Below are positions 1 to 9,068 of a stretch of 64,000 bases of DNA, in pieces. This stretch comes from Sphingomonadales bacterium UBA2369 (lineage in GTDB: Bacteria > Pseudomonadota > Alphaproteobacteria > Sphingomonadales > Sphingomonadaceae): positions 1-64,000 of the forward strand of contig DDTH01000014.1 of the NCBI GenBank assembly GCA_002344055.1, in the 5' to 3' direction. Numbering within the stretch: the first letter of the stretch is position 1; the number at the start of each line of letters is the position of its first letter. A program made the translations under genes and the position numbers. The notes below the pieces were generated by a model. That model did no database searches. It was not told where the DNA came from and worked only from the letters and a program-made list of their open reading frames with translations.

Positions 1-293
<293 letters not shown>

Positions 294-415
294 GAGAGTC
301 ACACTGTCACCGACAGCATTGCATTACTTCGGCAATGCTTTGGGTGAGCGTGGCTCAGCCAGATGAACATTGTGCACGATTTCTAGAACAAACCCGTACG
401 CGGCGCCGGCTTCAT

Positions 416-530
416 AGCTTGGTGGCTATAGCGTCTGTGCCCCACCCGATCCCATCCCGAACTCGGCCGTGAAACCGGACTGCGCCGATGGTACTATCGC
501 TTAAGCGATGGAAGAGTAGGTCGTCGCCAG
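416..530 (+). rRNA. 5S ribosomal RNA
   Basis: The segment has the hallmark 5S core (CCCCACCCGATCCCATCCCG followed by AACTCGG and GAAACC) and complementary ends (TTGGTGGC at the 5' side, GTCGTCGCCAGG at the 3' side). Length of about 115 nt is normal. The ends are estimated from base pairing. It lies about 120 nt after the 23S gene. Confidence 0.93.
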
Positions 531-580
531 GCTTTGTAGCCGGCGCCGCGCACGGGAAACCCATTCACATTGTTAGACAA

Positions 581-606
581 GCCGCTGCCGGGCATCCCGA
601 GCGGCG
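581..606 (+). other. GC-rich hairpin between 5S rRNA and tRNA-fMet
   Basis: GCCGCT pairs with AGCGGC around an inner CGGG/CCCG stem. Only a weak T-run follows, so this may be a processing stem or a leaky terminator between 5S and the tRNA. Confidence 0.4.
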
Positions 607-645
607 GCTTTGTCGTCTTGGGGCTGTTCCAGCCCCGACAGGTGG

Positions 646-722
<77 letters not shown>

Positions 723-727
723 CCAGT

Positions 728-752
728 AAAGCCGCCTTCGGGCGGCTTTTTT
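728..752 (+). terminator. Rho-independent terminator of the rrn/tRNA unit
   Basis: AAAGCCGCC, a TTCG tetraloop and GGCGGCTTTTTT form a perfect stem followed by a run of T, starting 6 nt after the tRNA CCA end. Confidence 0.9.
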
Positions 753-843
753 GCGTTTGGGCGTCAGCCGGAGAGCGCGTCGAAGTGGATTGCCACTCCG
801 GGGGATTTCGCGGACAGGCGGGGAACTCATCAGGAGCCTTCGC

Positions 844-1440
844 GTGACCGTTCGCACCCCCGACCATGAGATCGACCCGCTCTTCCTCGAGCGCTGGTCG
901 CCGCGCGCTTTCGATGGCTCGGATGTACCCGACGCGGATTTGCAGGCGATGTTCGAGGCGGCGCGCTGGGCGCCATCGGCGTACAATTCGCAGCCTTGGC
1001 ATTTCCTCTACGCGAAGCGCGGCGACGCGAATTGGGAGCGGTTCCTGTCGCTGCTGATCCCGTTCAATCAGGGCTGGGCGTATAGTGCGTCGGTGCTGAT
1101 CTACATGATCTCCGACACGATGCCCGCGACGGGCAAGGATGGCGCCCCGCAGCCTTCGTCGACGCACGCCTTCGATAGCGGGGCGGCCTGGGCGAGCCTC
1201 GCGTTGCAGGCGACGCGCATGGGCTATCACGCCCACGGCATGTCGGGCATCCAATATGAGCTGGCCCGCGCCGAATTGGGCCTGCCCGAACGCTACCAGC
1301 TCAACGCCGCCTGCGTGATCGGCAGGATCGGCGATCCCGCGCAACTCGACGAGAAGCAGCGTGCGCGCGAATTCCCGTCCGGCCGCAAGCCGCAGAGCGC
1401 CTTCGTGCATGCGGGCAATTGGCCAGCAGACTTGCCTTAG
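844..1440 (+). CDS. Nitroreductase family protein, possible RutE functional replacement
   Basis: This 198-residue protein has the FMN-dependent nitroreductase pattern: an early RWSPRAF segment, then ARWAPSAYNSQPWHF, which normally contacts FMN. The GTG at 844 is chosen because AGGAG lies 7 nt upstream and translation further upstream would run back towards the terminator. It sits 41 bp before rutB in the same direction. In E. coli a different nitroreductase-family protein, RutE, reduces malonic semialdehyde in the uracil pathway. The position suggests the same role here, but the sequence is not clearly RutE-like, so this is inference. Confidence 0.75.
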   Translation: MTVRTPDHEIDPLFLERWSPRAFDGSDVPDADLQAMFEAARWAPSAYNSQPWHFLYAKRGDANWERFLSLLIPFNQGWAYSASVLIYMISDTMPATGKDGAPQPSSTHAFDSGAAWASLALQATRMGYHAHGMSGIQYELARAELGLPERYQLNAACVIGRIGDPAQLDEKQRAREFPSGRKPQSAFVHAGNWPADLP

Positions 1441-1481
1441 CCCGGCAAAGCGCGAACAATCGCGGCCGGAGAGGGGCAGGC

Positions 1482-2204
1482 ATGACGGTTGAGGCGGGCG
1501 CATCGCGAGGAAGGGTCGTGACGTTGCCCGCGCGTCCCGAGCCGATTCGTGTTTCGGCCGACGAGACGGCGGTCGTCGTCATCGACATGCAGAATGCCTA
1601 TGCCTCGCCCGGCGGCTATGTCGATCAGGCGGGGTTCGACATTTCCGGCGCAGCGGGGACGATCGGGCAGATCGCCAAGGTGCTGGATACGGCGCGCAAT
1701 GCGGGCGTGACGGTCATCTATCTGCAGAATGGCTGGGATGCCGATTATGTCGAGGCCGGCGGGCCGTGCTCGCCCAACTGGCACAAGTCGAATGCGCTCA
1801 AGACGATGCGGGCGCGGCCCGAATTGCAGGGCAAATTGCTGGCCAAGGGCGGCTGGGATTATGCGCTCGTGGACGCGCTGGCGCCGCAGCCGGGCGACAT
1901 CGTGTTGCCGAAGACCCGCTACAGCGCCTTCTTCAATTCCGGGCTCGACAGCACGCTTCGCTCGCGCGGCATCCGCAACATCGTCTTCGTCGGCATCGCC
2001 ACCAATGTCTGCGTCGAGAGCACACTGCGCGACGGCTTCCACCTCGAATATTTCGGGGTGATGCTGGAGGATGCGACCCATCATCTGGGGCCGGATTTCA
2101 TCCAGGCGGCCAGTGTCTACAATGTCGAGAAATTCTTCGGCTGGGTGAGCACAGTCGCAGACTTCTGCGGCACGTTCGGCCAGATCCCGCAATCAGAGGA
2201 GTAG
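1482..2204 (+). CDS. rutB: Ureidoacrylate amidohydrolase RutB
   Basis: A 240-residue isochorismatase-fold cysteine hydrolase. The expected Asp-Lys-Cys triad is visible as VIDMQNAY, LPKTRYSAF and ATNVCVESTLRDGF. RutB hydrolyses ureidoacrylate, produced by RutA from uracil, to aminoacrylate and carbamate. The ATG at 1482 follows a GAGGGGCAGG ribosome-binding site. It is followed 6 bp later by rutC, then rutD and rutA, so the family assignment is supported by context. Confidence 0.92.
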   Translation: MTVEAGASRGRVVTLPARPEPIRVSADETAVVVIDMQNAYASPGGYVDQAGFDISGAAGTIGQIAKVLDTARNAGVTVIYLQNGWDADYVEAGGPCSPNWHKSNALKTMRARPELQGKLLAKGGWDYALVDALAPQPGDIVLPKTRYSAFFNSGLDSTLRSRGIRNIVFVGIATNVCVESTLRDGFHLEYFGVMLEDATHHLGPDFIQAASVYNVEKFFGWVSTVADFCGTFGQIPQSEE

Positions 2205-2210
2205 CCTTTA

Positions 2211-2594
2211 ATGTCGTTCGAGCCGATCAATCCGCCGCAATTCCCGACGCCGATCGCGCCTTATTCCGCGGGCACGAAGGCGGATGGCACGGTCTATGTC
2301 TCGGGCACGCTGGCGCTGGGTCCCGGCGGGACGATCCTGCATCCCGACGATGCCGAGGCGCAGACCCGGCATGTGCTGGAGACGATCAAGATCACGCTTG
2401 AGGCCGCCGGAGCGACGATGGCGGACGTGGCGTTCAACCATATCTTCCTGACCGACTGGGCCCATTATCCGGCGATGAACGCGGTCTATGCGGAGTATTT
2501 TCCGGGCGACAAACCGGCCCGCTATTGCATCCAGTGCGGGCTGGTGAAGCCCGGCCTGGTCGTCGAGATCGCCAGCGTGGCGCATATCGGCTGA
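2211..2594 (+). CDS. rutC: Aminoacrylate deaminase/peracid reductase RutC (RidA family)
   Basis: A 127-residue RidA/YjgF-fold protein, with conserved APYSAGTKADG near the N terminus, a VAFNHIFLTD segment and the final GLVKPGLVVEIASVA strand. RidA-type proteins deaminate enamines and imines; RutC is placed in the aminoacrylate step of uracil breakdown. Its stop codon overlaps the rutD start (ATGA arrangement at 2591-2596), implying translational coupling. Confidence 0.92.
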   Translation: MSFEPINPPQFPTPIAPYSAGTKADGTVYVSGTLALGPGGTILHPDDAEAQTRHVLETIKITLEAAGATMADVAFNHIFLTDWAHYPAMNAVYAEYFPGDKPARYCIQCGLVKPGLVVEIASVAHIG

Positions 2595-3412
2595 TGCCGC
2601 ACGCCGCCGGGCTTTATTATGAATGGCATGGGCCGGAGGAGGGCGAGGTCCTGATCCTGTCGGCCGGGCTGGGCGGATCGGCCACGTATTGGGCACCCAA
2701 TCTTGATGTTCTGGCCGCCCGCTTCCGTGTGCTGCTCTACGATCATCGCGGCACCGGACGAAGCGAACGCGCCCTGCCGGATGGCCTCACCGTCGAGGAT
2801 ATGGCGGGCGATCTGCTCGCGTTGATGAACGAACTCGGCGTCGCGCGGGCGCATGTCCTGGGTCATGCGCTGGGGGGCCTGATCGGCATGGCTGCCGCGC
2901 TCGCCGCGCCCGAGCGGATCGGCCGGCTCGTCGTCATAAACGGTTGGGCGCGGCTCGAACCGCACACTGCACGATGCTTCGACACGCGGCTGAGCCTGTT
3001 GCGTGACAGCGGGCCGGAGGCGTTCATCCGCGCCCAGCCCATTTTCCTTTATCCTGCAAACTGGATGGAGTTGAACGCGGAAGCGGTCGAGGCAGAGGCG
3101 GCTGCGCAACGCGGCCATTTTCCCGGCGCGGAGACCGTCGAGAGGCGTATTGCGGCGGTCCGCGGCTTCGATGTTCAGGATCGCCTGGGCGAGATCGCCT
3201 CGCCGCTGCTGGCGGTTTCGACGGGGGACGACATCCTCGTTCCGTCGATTGCGTCATCCAGAATTGTCGACCGGCTTTCGCCGGGTAACGGCGGAACCGA
3301 GGTTATCATGCAGTGGGGCGGCCATGCCTGCAATGTGACCGCCGCTGAGGATTTCAACGACTTTGTTCCGGCGTGGCTAGCCGGAGAACCCCTCCTGGAG
3401 GAGCAAGACTGA
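2594..3412 (+). CDS. rutD: Alpha/beta hydrolase RutD (putative aminoacrylate hydrolase)
   Basis: A 272-residue alpha/beta hydrolase with the oxyanion region GLGGSATYW, a YDHRGTGRS segment and a C-terminal WGGHACN histidine. The nucleophile elbow reads GHALGG, so alanine stands where a serine nucleophile is normal; from memory E. coli RutD has the same substitution. RutD speeds conversion of aminoacrylate to malonic semialdehyde. The start at 2594 overlaps the rutC stop, and the stop overlaps the rutA start at 3412. Confidence 0.9.
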   Translation: MPHAAGLYYEWHGPEEGEVLILSAGLGGSATYWAPNLDVLAARFRVLLYDHRGTGRSERALPDGLTVEDMAGDLLALMNELGVARAHVLGHALGGLIGMAAALAAPERIGRLVVINGWARLEPHTARCFDTRLSLLRDSGPEAFIRAQPIFLYPANWMELNAEAVEAEAAAQRGHFPGAETVERRIAAVRGFDVQDRLGEIASPLLAVSTGDDILVPSIASSRIVDRLSPGNGGTEVIMQWGGHACNVTAAEDFNDFVPAWLAGEPLLEEQD

Positions 3413-4476
3413 TGGAAGTCGGAATCTTCGTGCCCATCGGCAACAATGGCTGGCTGATCAGCGAGAACAGCCCGCAATATATGCCGAGCTTCGATCTCAA
3501 TAAGGAGATTGCGGTCCGCGCCGAGAAGTACGGCGTCGATTTCCTGCTTTCGATGATCAAGCTGCGCGGCTTCGGCGGGAAGACCGAATTCTGGGAGCAT
3601 AATCTGGAAAGCTTTACGCTGATGGCGGGGCTCGCGGCGGTGACGAGCAAGATCAAGATTTACGCGACCTGCCCGACGCTCGTCATTCCGCCCGCTTTCT
3701 GCGCGCGCATGTGCAACACGATCGACAGCATCAGCCATGGCCGTTTCGGCTTGAACCTGATCACCGGCTGGCAGCGGCCGGAATACAGCCAGATGGGGCT
3801 GTGGCCGGGCGACGAGCATTTCCGCAATCGCTACCAGATGCTCGGCGAGTACGCCCACATCTTGCGCGAATTGTGGGAGACCGGCGTTTCGGACTTCGAG
3901 GGCGATTATTACCAGATGGACGATTGCCGCGTCCGTCCGCTGCCCGAAGGCGAGATGAAGATCATCTGCGCCGGCTCGTCGGACGAGGGCCTCGCTTTTT
4001 CCGCGCAATATGCGGATTATGCCTTCTGCCTTGGCAAGGGCGTGAACACGCCCACCGCCTTCGCGCCCAACAACGAACGCCTGCTGGCCGCGACCGCCAA
4101 GACCGGTCGCGACGTGAAGATCTACGCCCTCTTCATGGTCATCGCCGCCGAGACGGACGAGGAAGCGATGGAGAAATGGATCCACTATCGCGAGGGCGTG
4201 GACGAGGAGGCGGTCGCCTGGCTCGGCACGCAGGGGGCGGCGGACAAGACCAGCACGACCACCAACGTCCGCCAGCTCGCCGACAAGGAGAGCGCGGTGA
4301 ACCTCAATATGGGAACTCTGGTCGGCTCCTATGAAAGCATCGCGCGGATGCTGGACGAGGCGAGCACGGTGCCCAACACCGGCGGCGTGCTGCTGACCTT
4401 CGACGATTTCATCGAAGGGACGGAGGCGTTCGGAACGCGCATCCAGCCGCTAATGAAGTGCCGGTTGGCGAGGTAG
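3412..4476 (+). CDS. rutA: Pyrimidine monooxygenase RutA
   Basis: A 354-residue luciferase-like flavin monooxygenase that opens the uracil ring to ureidoacrylate using reduced FMN and O2. Diagnostic stretches include VGIFVPIGNNGWLIS at the N terminus, GRFGLNLITGWQRPEY and a central AQYADYAFCLG. The length fits the family. It overlaps rutD by one base and ends the operon. The reduced flavin must come from an FMN reductase; the likely one is the RutF-like gene at 25096, more than 20 kb away. Confidence 0.94.
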   Translation: MEVGIFVPIGNNGWLISENSPQYMPSFDLNKEIAVRAEKYGVDFLLSMIKLRGFGGKTEFWEHNLESFTLMAGLAAVTSKIKIYATCPTLVIPPAFCARMCNTIDSISHGRFGLNLITGWQRPEYSQMGLWPGDEHFRNRYQMLGEYAHILRELWETGVSDFEGDYYQMDDCRVRPLPEGEMKIICAGSSDEGLAFSAQYADYAFCLGKGVNTPTAFAPNNERLLAATAKTGRDVKIYALFMVIAAETDEEAMEKWIHYREGVDEEAVAWLGTQGAADKTSTTTNVRQLADKESAVNLNMGTLVGSYESIARMLDEASTVPNTGGVLLTFDDFIEGTEAFGTRIQPLMKCRLAR

Positions 4477-4511
4477 GTTTTCCTCTGGCCGGATTACCCA
4501 AGCCCGCTCAG

Positions 4512-4585
4512 CCTGAGCTTGTCGAAGGCCTGCCTTTCTTTCCGCGCTGAGGAAGGCAGAAGGGCAGTCCTTCGACAAGCTCAGG
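4512..4585. repeat. Inverted-repeat intergenic element between rutA and guaD
   Basis: Two 23-bp arms (4512-4534 and 4563-4585) are complementary at 22 of 23 positions; the core is CTGAGCTTGTCGAAGG. A second short pairing lies in the loop. It sits between two convergent genes and can fold on either strand, so it may act as a bidirectional terminator or be a REP-like mobile palindrome. Confidence 0.85.
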
Positions 4586-4631
4586 ATGGACGGGTCTGGA
4601 AGGGTCGCACGCGGGTGAAATCCGCCGTGAC

Positions 4632-5900
4632 TCAGACCTTCCTGCCGCGCAGATAGGTGGCCGAGATCGCGCGGTCGTCGCCGAGAACTTGTAGCGCGAA
4701 CAGCCGATCATGCAGCGATGCGCCATGGCAGCGGCGGGCGAGAAGGGGCGTCGCCTGATCCTCCAGCACGATGAAGTCCGCTTCCTGCCCCGGCAAGAGC
4801 CCGCCGACCTTGTCGCCGATGCCGATCACCCGCGCGCCGCCGGCGGTGGCGAGGTGGAGGGCGCGGAAGGGATCGAGGTTGCTCCCGCGCAGCTGGCAGG
4901 TGCGGTAGGCCTCGCCGAGCGTGTGCAGGACCGAGAGGGTCGTGCCCGCGCCGACATCGGTGCCGATGCCGACATTGACGCCGTGCCGGTCGGCGGCGGC
5001 GAGATCGAAGAGGCCGCTCCCCAGGAACATGTTGCTGGTCGGGCAGAAGGCGATGCCCGCGCCCGCCTCGGCCATGCGCTGCAGCGCGCCGTCGTCCGAA
5101 TGGACGCAATGGGCGAAGACCGAGCGCGGGCCGACCAGCCCGAAGCGGGCATAGACGTCGAGATAGTCCGCCGCTTCCGGGAAGCGCTCGGCGACATAAG
5201 CGATTTCGCCGGGATTTTCGGACAGATGCGTGTGCATCATTACGTCGGGATGGGCGGCGACCATTTCGCCCGCCGATGCGAGTTGTTCGGCGCTGGACGT
5301 CGGCGCGAAGCGCGGCGTGACCGCGTAGCCGAGCCGACCGCGCCCGCGCCATCTGGCGATCAACGCTTCGGTATCGGCGCGGCCGGAAACGAGCGTGTCG
5401 CGTAGATCCTCGGGGCCCAAGTCCATCAGCACCTTGCCGGAGACGATCCGCATGTCGCGCTGGAGCGCGGCCTCGAACAAGGCATCGACCGAGCCGGGGT
5501 GAACCGTCGCGAAAACGAGCGCGCTGGTGGTGCCGTGGCGGAGCAACTGGTCGAGGAAGAACGCCGCGGTCGCATCGGCATGGGCTCGATCGGCGAAGGC
5601 TTTCTCGGCCGGGAAGATATGCCGCTCCAGCCATTGCATCAGCTGCTCGCCATGCGAGGCGATGGAGCCGATCTGCGGATAATGGACATGCGCATCGACG
5701 AAGCCGGGAACGATCAGGCCGGTGAGGGTTTCGGTGTCCGCTTCCGCGTAGGTGTCCGCGAGATCGGCATAGGCACCGCAGGCGATGACCAGGCCGTCCT
5801 CCACCACCAAAAGCCCGTCCGGATAGTGGCGGATCGCCTCATGGCCCGCCGACGCCGGATCGGCCGGCACGCTCAATATCTCTCCGCGAAATGCCTTCAT
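4632..5900 (-). CDS. guaD: Guanine deaminase
   Basis: A 422-residue amidohydrolase that converts guanine to xanthine. Metal and substrate motifs are visible in order: VDAHVHYPQ, TTSALVFATVH, HTHLSEN, FAHCVH and GIGTDVGAGT. It is the last gene of the reverse purine operon; its ATG overlaps the xdhC stop (5897-5900). Placing it beside xanthine dehydrogenase fits its product feeding directly into that enzyme. Confidence 0.93.
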   Translation of the reverse strand: MKAFRGEILSVPADPASAGHEAIRHYPDGLLVVEDGLVIACGAYADLADTYAEADTETLTGLIVPGFVDAHVHYPQIGSIASHGEQLMQWLERHIFPAEKAFADRAHADATAAFFLDQLLRHGTTSALVFATVHPGSVDALFEAALQRDMRIVSGKVLMDLGPEDLRDTLVSGRADTEALIARWRGRGRLGYAVTPRFAPTSSAEQLASAGEMVAAHPDVMMHTHLSENPGEIAYVAERFPEAADYLDVYARFGLVGPRSVFAHCVHSDDGALQRMAEAGAGIAFCPTSNMFLGSGLFDLAAADRHGVNVGIGTDVGAGTTLSVLHTLGEAYRTCQLRGSNLDPFRALHLATAGGARVIGIGDKVGGLLPGQEADFIVLEDQATPLLARRCHGASLHDRLFALQVLGDDRAISATYLRGRKV

Positions 5901-6826
5901 GCGGGCCTCCCCAAAGCGAGCAATTGCGCCAAAGCGGCGATGGCGATGACGTCCGGTTCCTTGCCGTCCACGCCCGGCAGGCCGATCGGGCAGGTGAGCC
6001 GCGCCGCGTCCACGCCCTCCTTCGCCAGCCGCGACAGGAAGCGGGCGCGCTTGGTCTGCGAGCCGATCAGGCCGACGAAGGCGGCGCTTCCGCCGAGCGC
6101 GGCTGCGGTCAGGCGATAGTCGAGCGCATGATCGTGGGTGAGGATCAGGATGGCGGCCTCAGTGGGCGCTGCGGCGGCGGTGGCGACCAGTTCGTCCTCG
6201 GTCCCCAGCGCCACGCCCGGCGTCTCGGCAGCCTGCGGACGGGTGTCGAACCAGGCGAGGTGAAGCGGCAAACCATCTGTCTTGGCGGCGATGGCGCGGC
6301 CGACATGGCCTGCGCCGAACATCAGCAGCGGGCGGCGGGCTGTGTCGGCCGGTTCGATGAAGCGGGTGCCGGGTTCGGGGAGGGGGCCTCGGGCACCTAT
6401 CGCTCCCCGGCGAAGGCCGAGGTCCAGCTGTTTAGTCAGTTCTGGGCCCCGGCCTTCGCCGGGGAGAGGGGTGCGTGTGAGGCGCTCCCCCAGTTCGACT
6501 TCGAACAGGCCGTCGGCTTCGGGCGCGCCCTTCAGATGCTCGACCATCAACCGCACGCGGCCGCCGCAGCATTGGCCGAGCAGGGGGCCGAGCGGATAAT
6601 CCTGCACCCGCCAGCTGCCCGGATCGAGCGCAAGGATCGCGCGGGCCTGCGCCATTGCCTGATGCTCGAGCGCGCCGCCGCCAATGGTGCCGGCGATGGC
6701 GCCAGTCGTCACCACCATCCGCGTGCCCGGCCCGCGCGGGGCAGAACCCTCCGTGGCGAGGATGGTGACCAAAGCGGCAGGACCCTGCTCCAGCGCCGCG
6801 CGGGCGTGGGCGGTCCAGTCAGCCAT
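5897..6826 (-). CDS. xdhC: Xanthine dehydrogenase accessory protein XdhC
   Basis: XdhC binds and inserts the sulfurated molybdenum cofactor into the XdhB subunit. The 309-residue product has the N-terminal ATEGSAPRGPG segment and IGGGALE motif, then a C-terminal Rossmann-like LMFGAGHVGRAIA and GLIGSQTKRARF. Residues about 120-143 do not look like the family: they are translated from a palindromic repeat inserted in frame (6403-6466). The start at 6826 overlaps the xdhB stop by 8 nt. Confidence 0.9.
   Translation of the reverse strand: MADWTAHARAALEQGPAALVTILATEGSAPRGPGTRMVVTTGAIAGTIGGGALEHQAMAQARAILALDPGSWRVQDYPLGPLLGQCCGGRVRLMVEHLKGAPEADGLFEVELGERLTRTPLPGEGRGPELTKQLDLGLRRGAIGARGPLPEPGTRFIEPADTARRPLLMFGAGHVGRAIAAKTDGLPLHLAWFDTRPQAAETPGVALGTEDELVATAAAAPTEAAILILTHDHALDYRLTAAALGGSAAFVGLIGSQTKRARFLSRLAKEGVDAARLTCPIGLPGVDGKEPDVIAIAALAQLLALGRPA
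6403..6466. repeat. Palindromic repeat inserted in frame within xdhC
   Basis: CTCCCCGGCGAAGGCC at 6403 is the inverse of GGCCTTCGCCGGGGAG ending at 6466; longer arms of about 26 bp match with three differences. Such palindromes are normally intergenic in sphingomonads (recalled knowledge). Here the element is translated as residues about 121-142 of XdhC without breaking the frame. Confidence 0.85.
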
Positions 6827-9068
6827 TGCGCGCCCTGAGTTCGTCGATCGCGGCGAGGATGCGTTCAGGGGTGGCGGGGGCGTCCAGATCGGGCAGCCCC
6901 TTGCCGGGTGCGGCGGCGGCGACCGCTTGGGTCAGCGCGGAGAAGACCGAGATGGCGAGCATCAGCGGCGGCTCGCCGACAGCCTTGGAGCGGTGGACGG
7001 TGGGCTCGGCATTTTCGCCCCGTTCCCAGATCGCGATGTTCATCCGCTGCGGGCGGTCGTTGGCGGTCGGGATCTTGTAGGTGGAGGGAGCGTGTGTCAG
7101 CAGCCGGCCGCGCGCGTCGTAGACCAACTCTTCCGTCGTCAGCCAGCCCATGCCCTGAATGAAGCCGCCCTCGATCTGCCCCAGGTCGATCGCCGGATTG
7201 AGCGAGCGGCCGACGTCGTGGAGGATATCGACCGCGACGACCTTATGCTCGCCGGTGAGGGTGTCGATCACGACTTCGCTGAGCGCCGCGCCGTAAGCGA
7301 AATAGAGGAAGGGCCGGCCGCGATGACTGGCGCGGTCATAGCCGATGCCCGGCGTCGCGTAGAAGCCGGTCGAGGCCAGCGAGATGCGGGCGAGATGAGC
7401 GCGGCGGCAGAGTTCTTGGAAGGTCCAGTCGGCGGAACCGGGTACGGTCGCGGCGAAATCGTCGAGGCGCCGTTTGATCGTCTCCGCCGCGCGCTGCGCC
7501 GCCATGCCATTGAGGTCGGTGCCCGACGAGGCGGCGGTGGCGGAGGTGTTGGGCACCTTGTCGGTGCGGGTCGACGTGATCTTCACGACATCGATGGGAA
7601 CGCCGAACACGTCGGCGACGACCTGCGCGACCTTGATGTTGAGGCCCTGGCCCATCTCGGTGCCGCCATGATTCAGCTGGATCGAACCGTCGGCATAGAC
7701 CAGCACTAAGGCGCCGGCCTGGTTGAGATGGGTGGTGGTGAAGCTGATGCCGAATTTGACCGGCGTGAGGGCGAGGCCCTTCTTCAGCACAGTGTGGCTG
7801 GCGTTGAACGCGGCGATTTCGGCGCGGCGGGCTTCGTAGCCCGCGCGGTTGGCGAGTTCGGCGATGATCTCCGGCGCGACATTGTCGGCGACCTGCATGT
7901 GATAGGGGGTGAGGTCGCGGCCGGGGCCGTAGAGATTGGCTTGGCGCACCACGAGCGGATCGAGTTCGAGCTCGGCGGCGATGGCGTCCATCACCCGCTC
8001 GATCGCCATCATCCCCTGCGGCCCGCCGAAGCCCCGGAAGGCGGTGTTGGAGACGGTGTGCGTCCTGAGGCGATGCGAGACGATCTCGACCGCGGGCAGG
8101 AAATAGCAATTGTCGGCGTGGAACATCGCCCGGTCGTTGATCGCGGGCGACAGATCGGTCGTCGCGCCGCAGCGTGAGGCGAGGGTGAGGCGGATGCCGA
8201 CGATGCGCCCGTCACTGTCGAAGCCGACATCGTAACCGGCGGTGAAATCGTGGCGCTTGCCGGTGAAATTCATGTCATCGTCGCGGTCGGCGCGGAACTT
8301 GGCGGGGCGTCCGGTCTTCGCGGCGACGAGTGCGCAGGCGGCGGCGAAGGGCGCGGCCTGCGTCTCCTTGCCGCCGAACGCGCCGCCCATGCGGCGGACC
8401 TCGACGGTCACGTCGGCGCTGCTAAGGTTCAGCAGAGTGGCGACGAGATGCTGCACCTCGCTCGGATGCTGGGTGGAACTGACGATGTGGAGCTGGCCCT
8501 GCTCGCCCGGGAGCGCGAGTGCGGCCTGACCCTCCAGATAGAAATGTTCCTGCCCGCCAATCTCTACAGCACCGGTCAGGCGATGTGGCGCGGCGGCCAG
8601 CGCCGCATCGGCATCGCCGCGCGCCATGCGTTGGGTGGTTTCGATCTCATCCCCGGCGGCTTGCGCGTCGGCAATGGTGACGCGGACCGGGCGGGGTTCG
8701 GCCGACACCTTGCCCAGCCGCGCGGCGCGGCGAGCGGCGCGGGCGCTGACCGCGGCGACGAGGAAGAGCGGTTGACCGGGATAGAGAATCTCGCCGTCGG
8801 CCAGCAGCAGGTCGTCATGGACGACGGGACCGACATTATTCTCGCCCGGAATGTCGGCGGCGGTGAAGACCGCGACGACGCCCGGCGCGGCGCGGACGGC
8901 GTCGAGATCGAGCGAGCGCAGCGTGGCGTGGCCGTCCGTCGCGTGGCCGAAGGCGAGATGGAGCAGGCCTGGCGGCTCCGGCAGATCGTCGACATAGGCC
9001 GCAGCCCCGGCGACGTGGAGATCGGCGCTATCGTGCGGCAGCGATTGGTGGACGGCGCCTTCAGGCAT
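6819..9068 (-). CDS. xdhB: Xanthine dehydrogenase molybdenum-binding (large) subunit
   Basis: A 749-residue molybdopterin-binding subunit that hydroxylates hypoxanthine and xanthine to urate. Visible landmarks are the N-terminal AAYVDDLPEP, GGAFGGKE, RGFGGPQGM, EMGQGLNIK and the C-terminal KAVGEPPL containing the expected catalytic glutamate. The ATG at 9068 is chosen because it overlaps the xdhA stop by 8 nt and starts in the conserved N-terminal region; the open frame upstream of it reads through xdhA and is not family-like. Confidence 0.93.
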   Translation of the reverse strand: MPEGAVHQSLPHDSADLHVAGAAAYVDDLPEPPGLLHLAFGHATDGHATLRSLDLDAVRAAPGVVAVFTAADIPGENNVGPVVHDDLLLADGEILYPGQPLFLVAAVSARAARRAARLGKVSAEPRPVRVTIADAQAAGDEIETTQRMARGDADAALAAAPHRLTGAVEIGGQEHFYLEGQAALALPGEQGQLHIVSSTQHPSEVQHLVATLLNLSSADVTVEVRRMGGAFGGKETQAAPFAAACALVAAKTGRPAKFRADRDDDMNFTGKRHDFTAGYDVGFDSDGRIVGIRLTLASRCGATTDLSPAINDRAMFHADNCYFLPAVEIVSHRLRTHTVSNTAFRGFGGPQGMMAIERVMDAIAAELELDPLVVRQANLYGPGRDLTPYHMQVADNVAPEIIAELANRAGYEARRAEIAAFNASHTVLKKGLALTPVKFGISFTTTHLNQAGALVLVYADGSIQLNHGGTEMGQGLNIKVAQVVADVFGVPIDVVKITSTRTDKVPNTSATAASSGTDLNGMAAQRAAETIKRRLDDFAATVPGSADWTFQELCRRAHLARISLASTGFYATPGIGYDRASHRGRPFLYFAYGAALSEVVIDTLTGEHKVVAVDILHDVGRSLNPAIDLGQIEGGFIQGMGWLTTEELVYDARGRLLTHAPSTYKIPTANDRPQRMNIAIWERGENAEPTVHRSKAVGEPPLMLAISVFSALTQAVAAAAPGKGLPDLDAPATPERILAAIDELRARNG

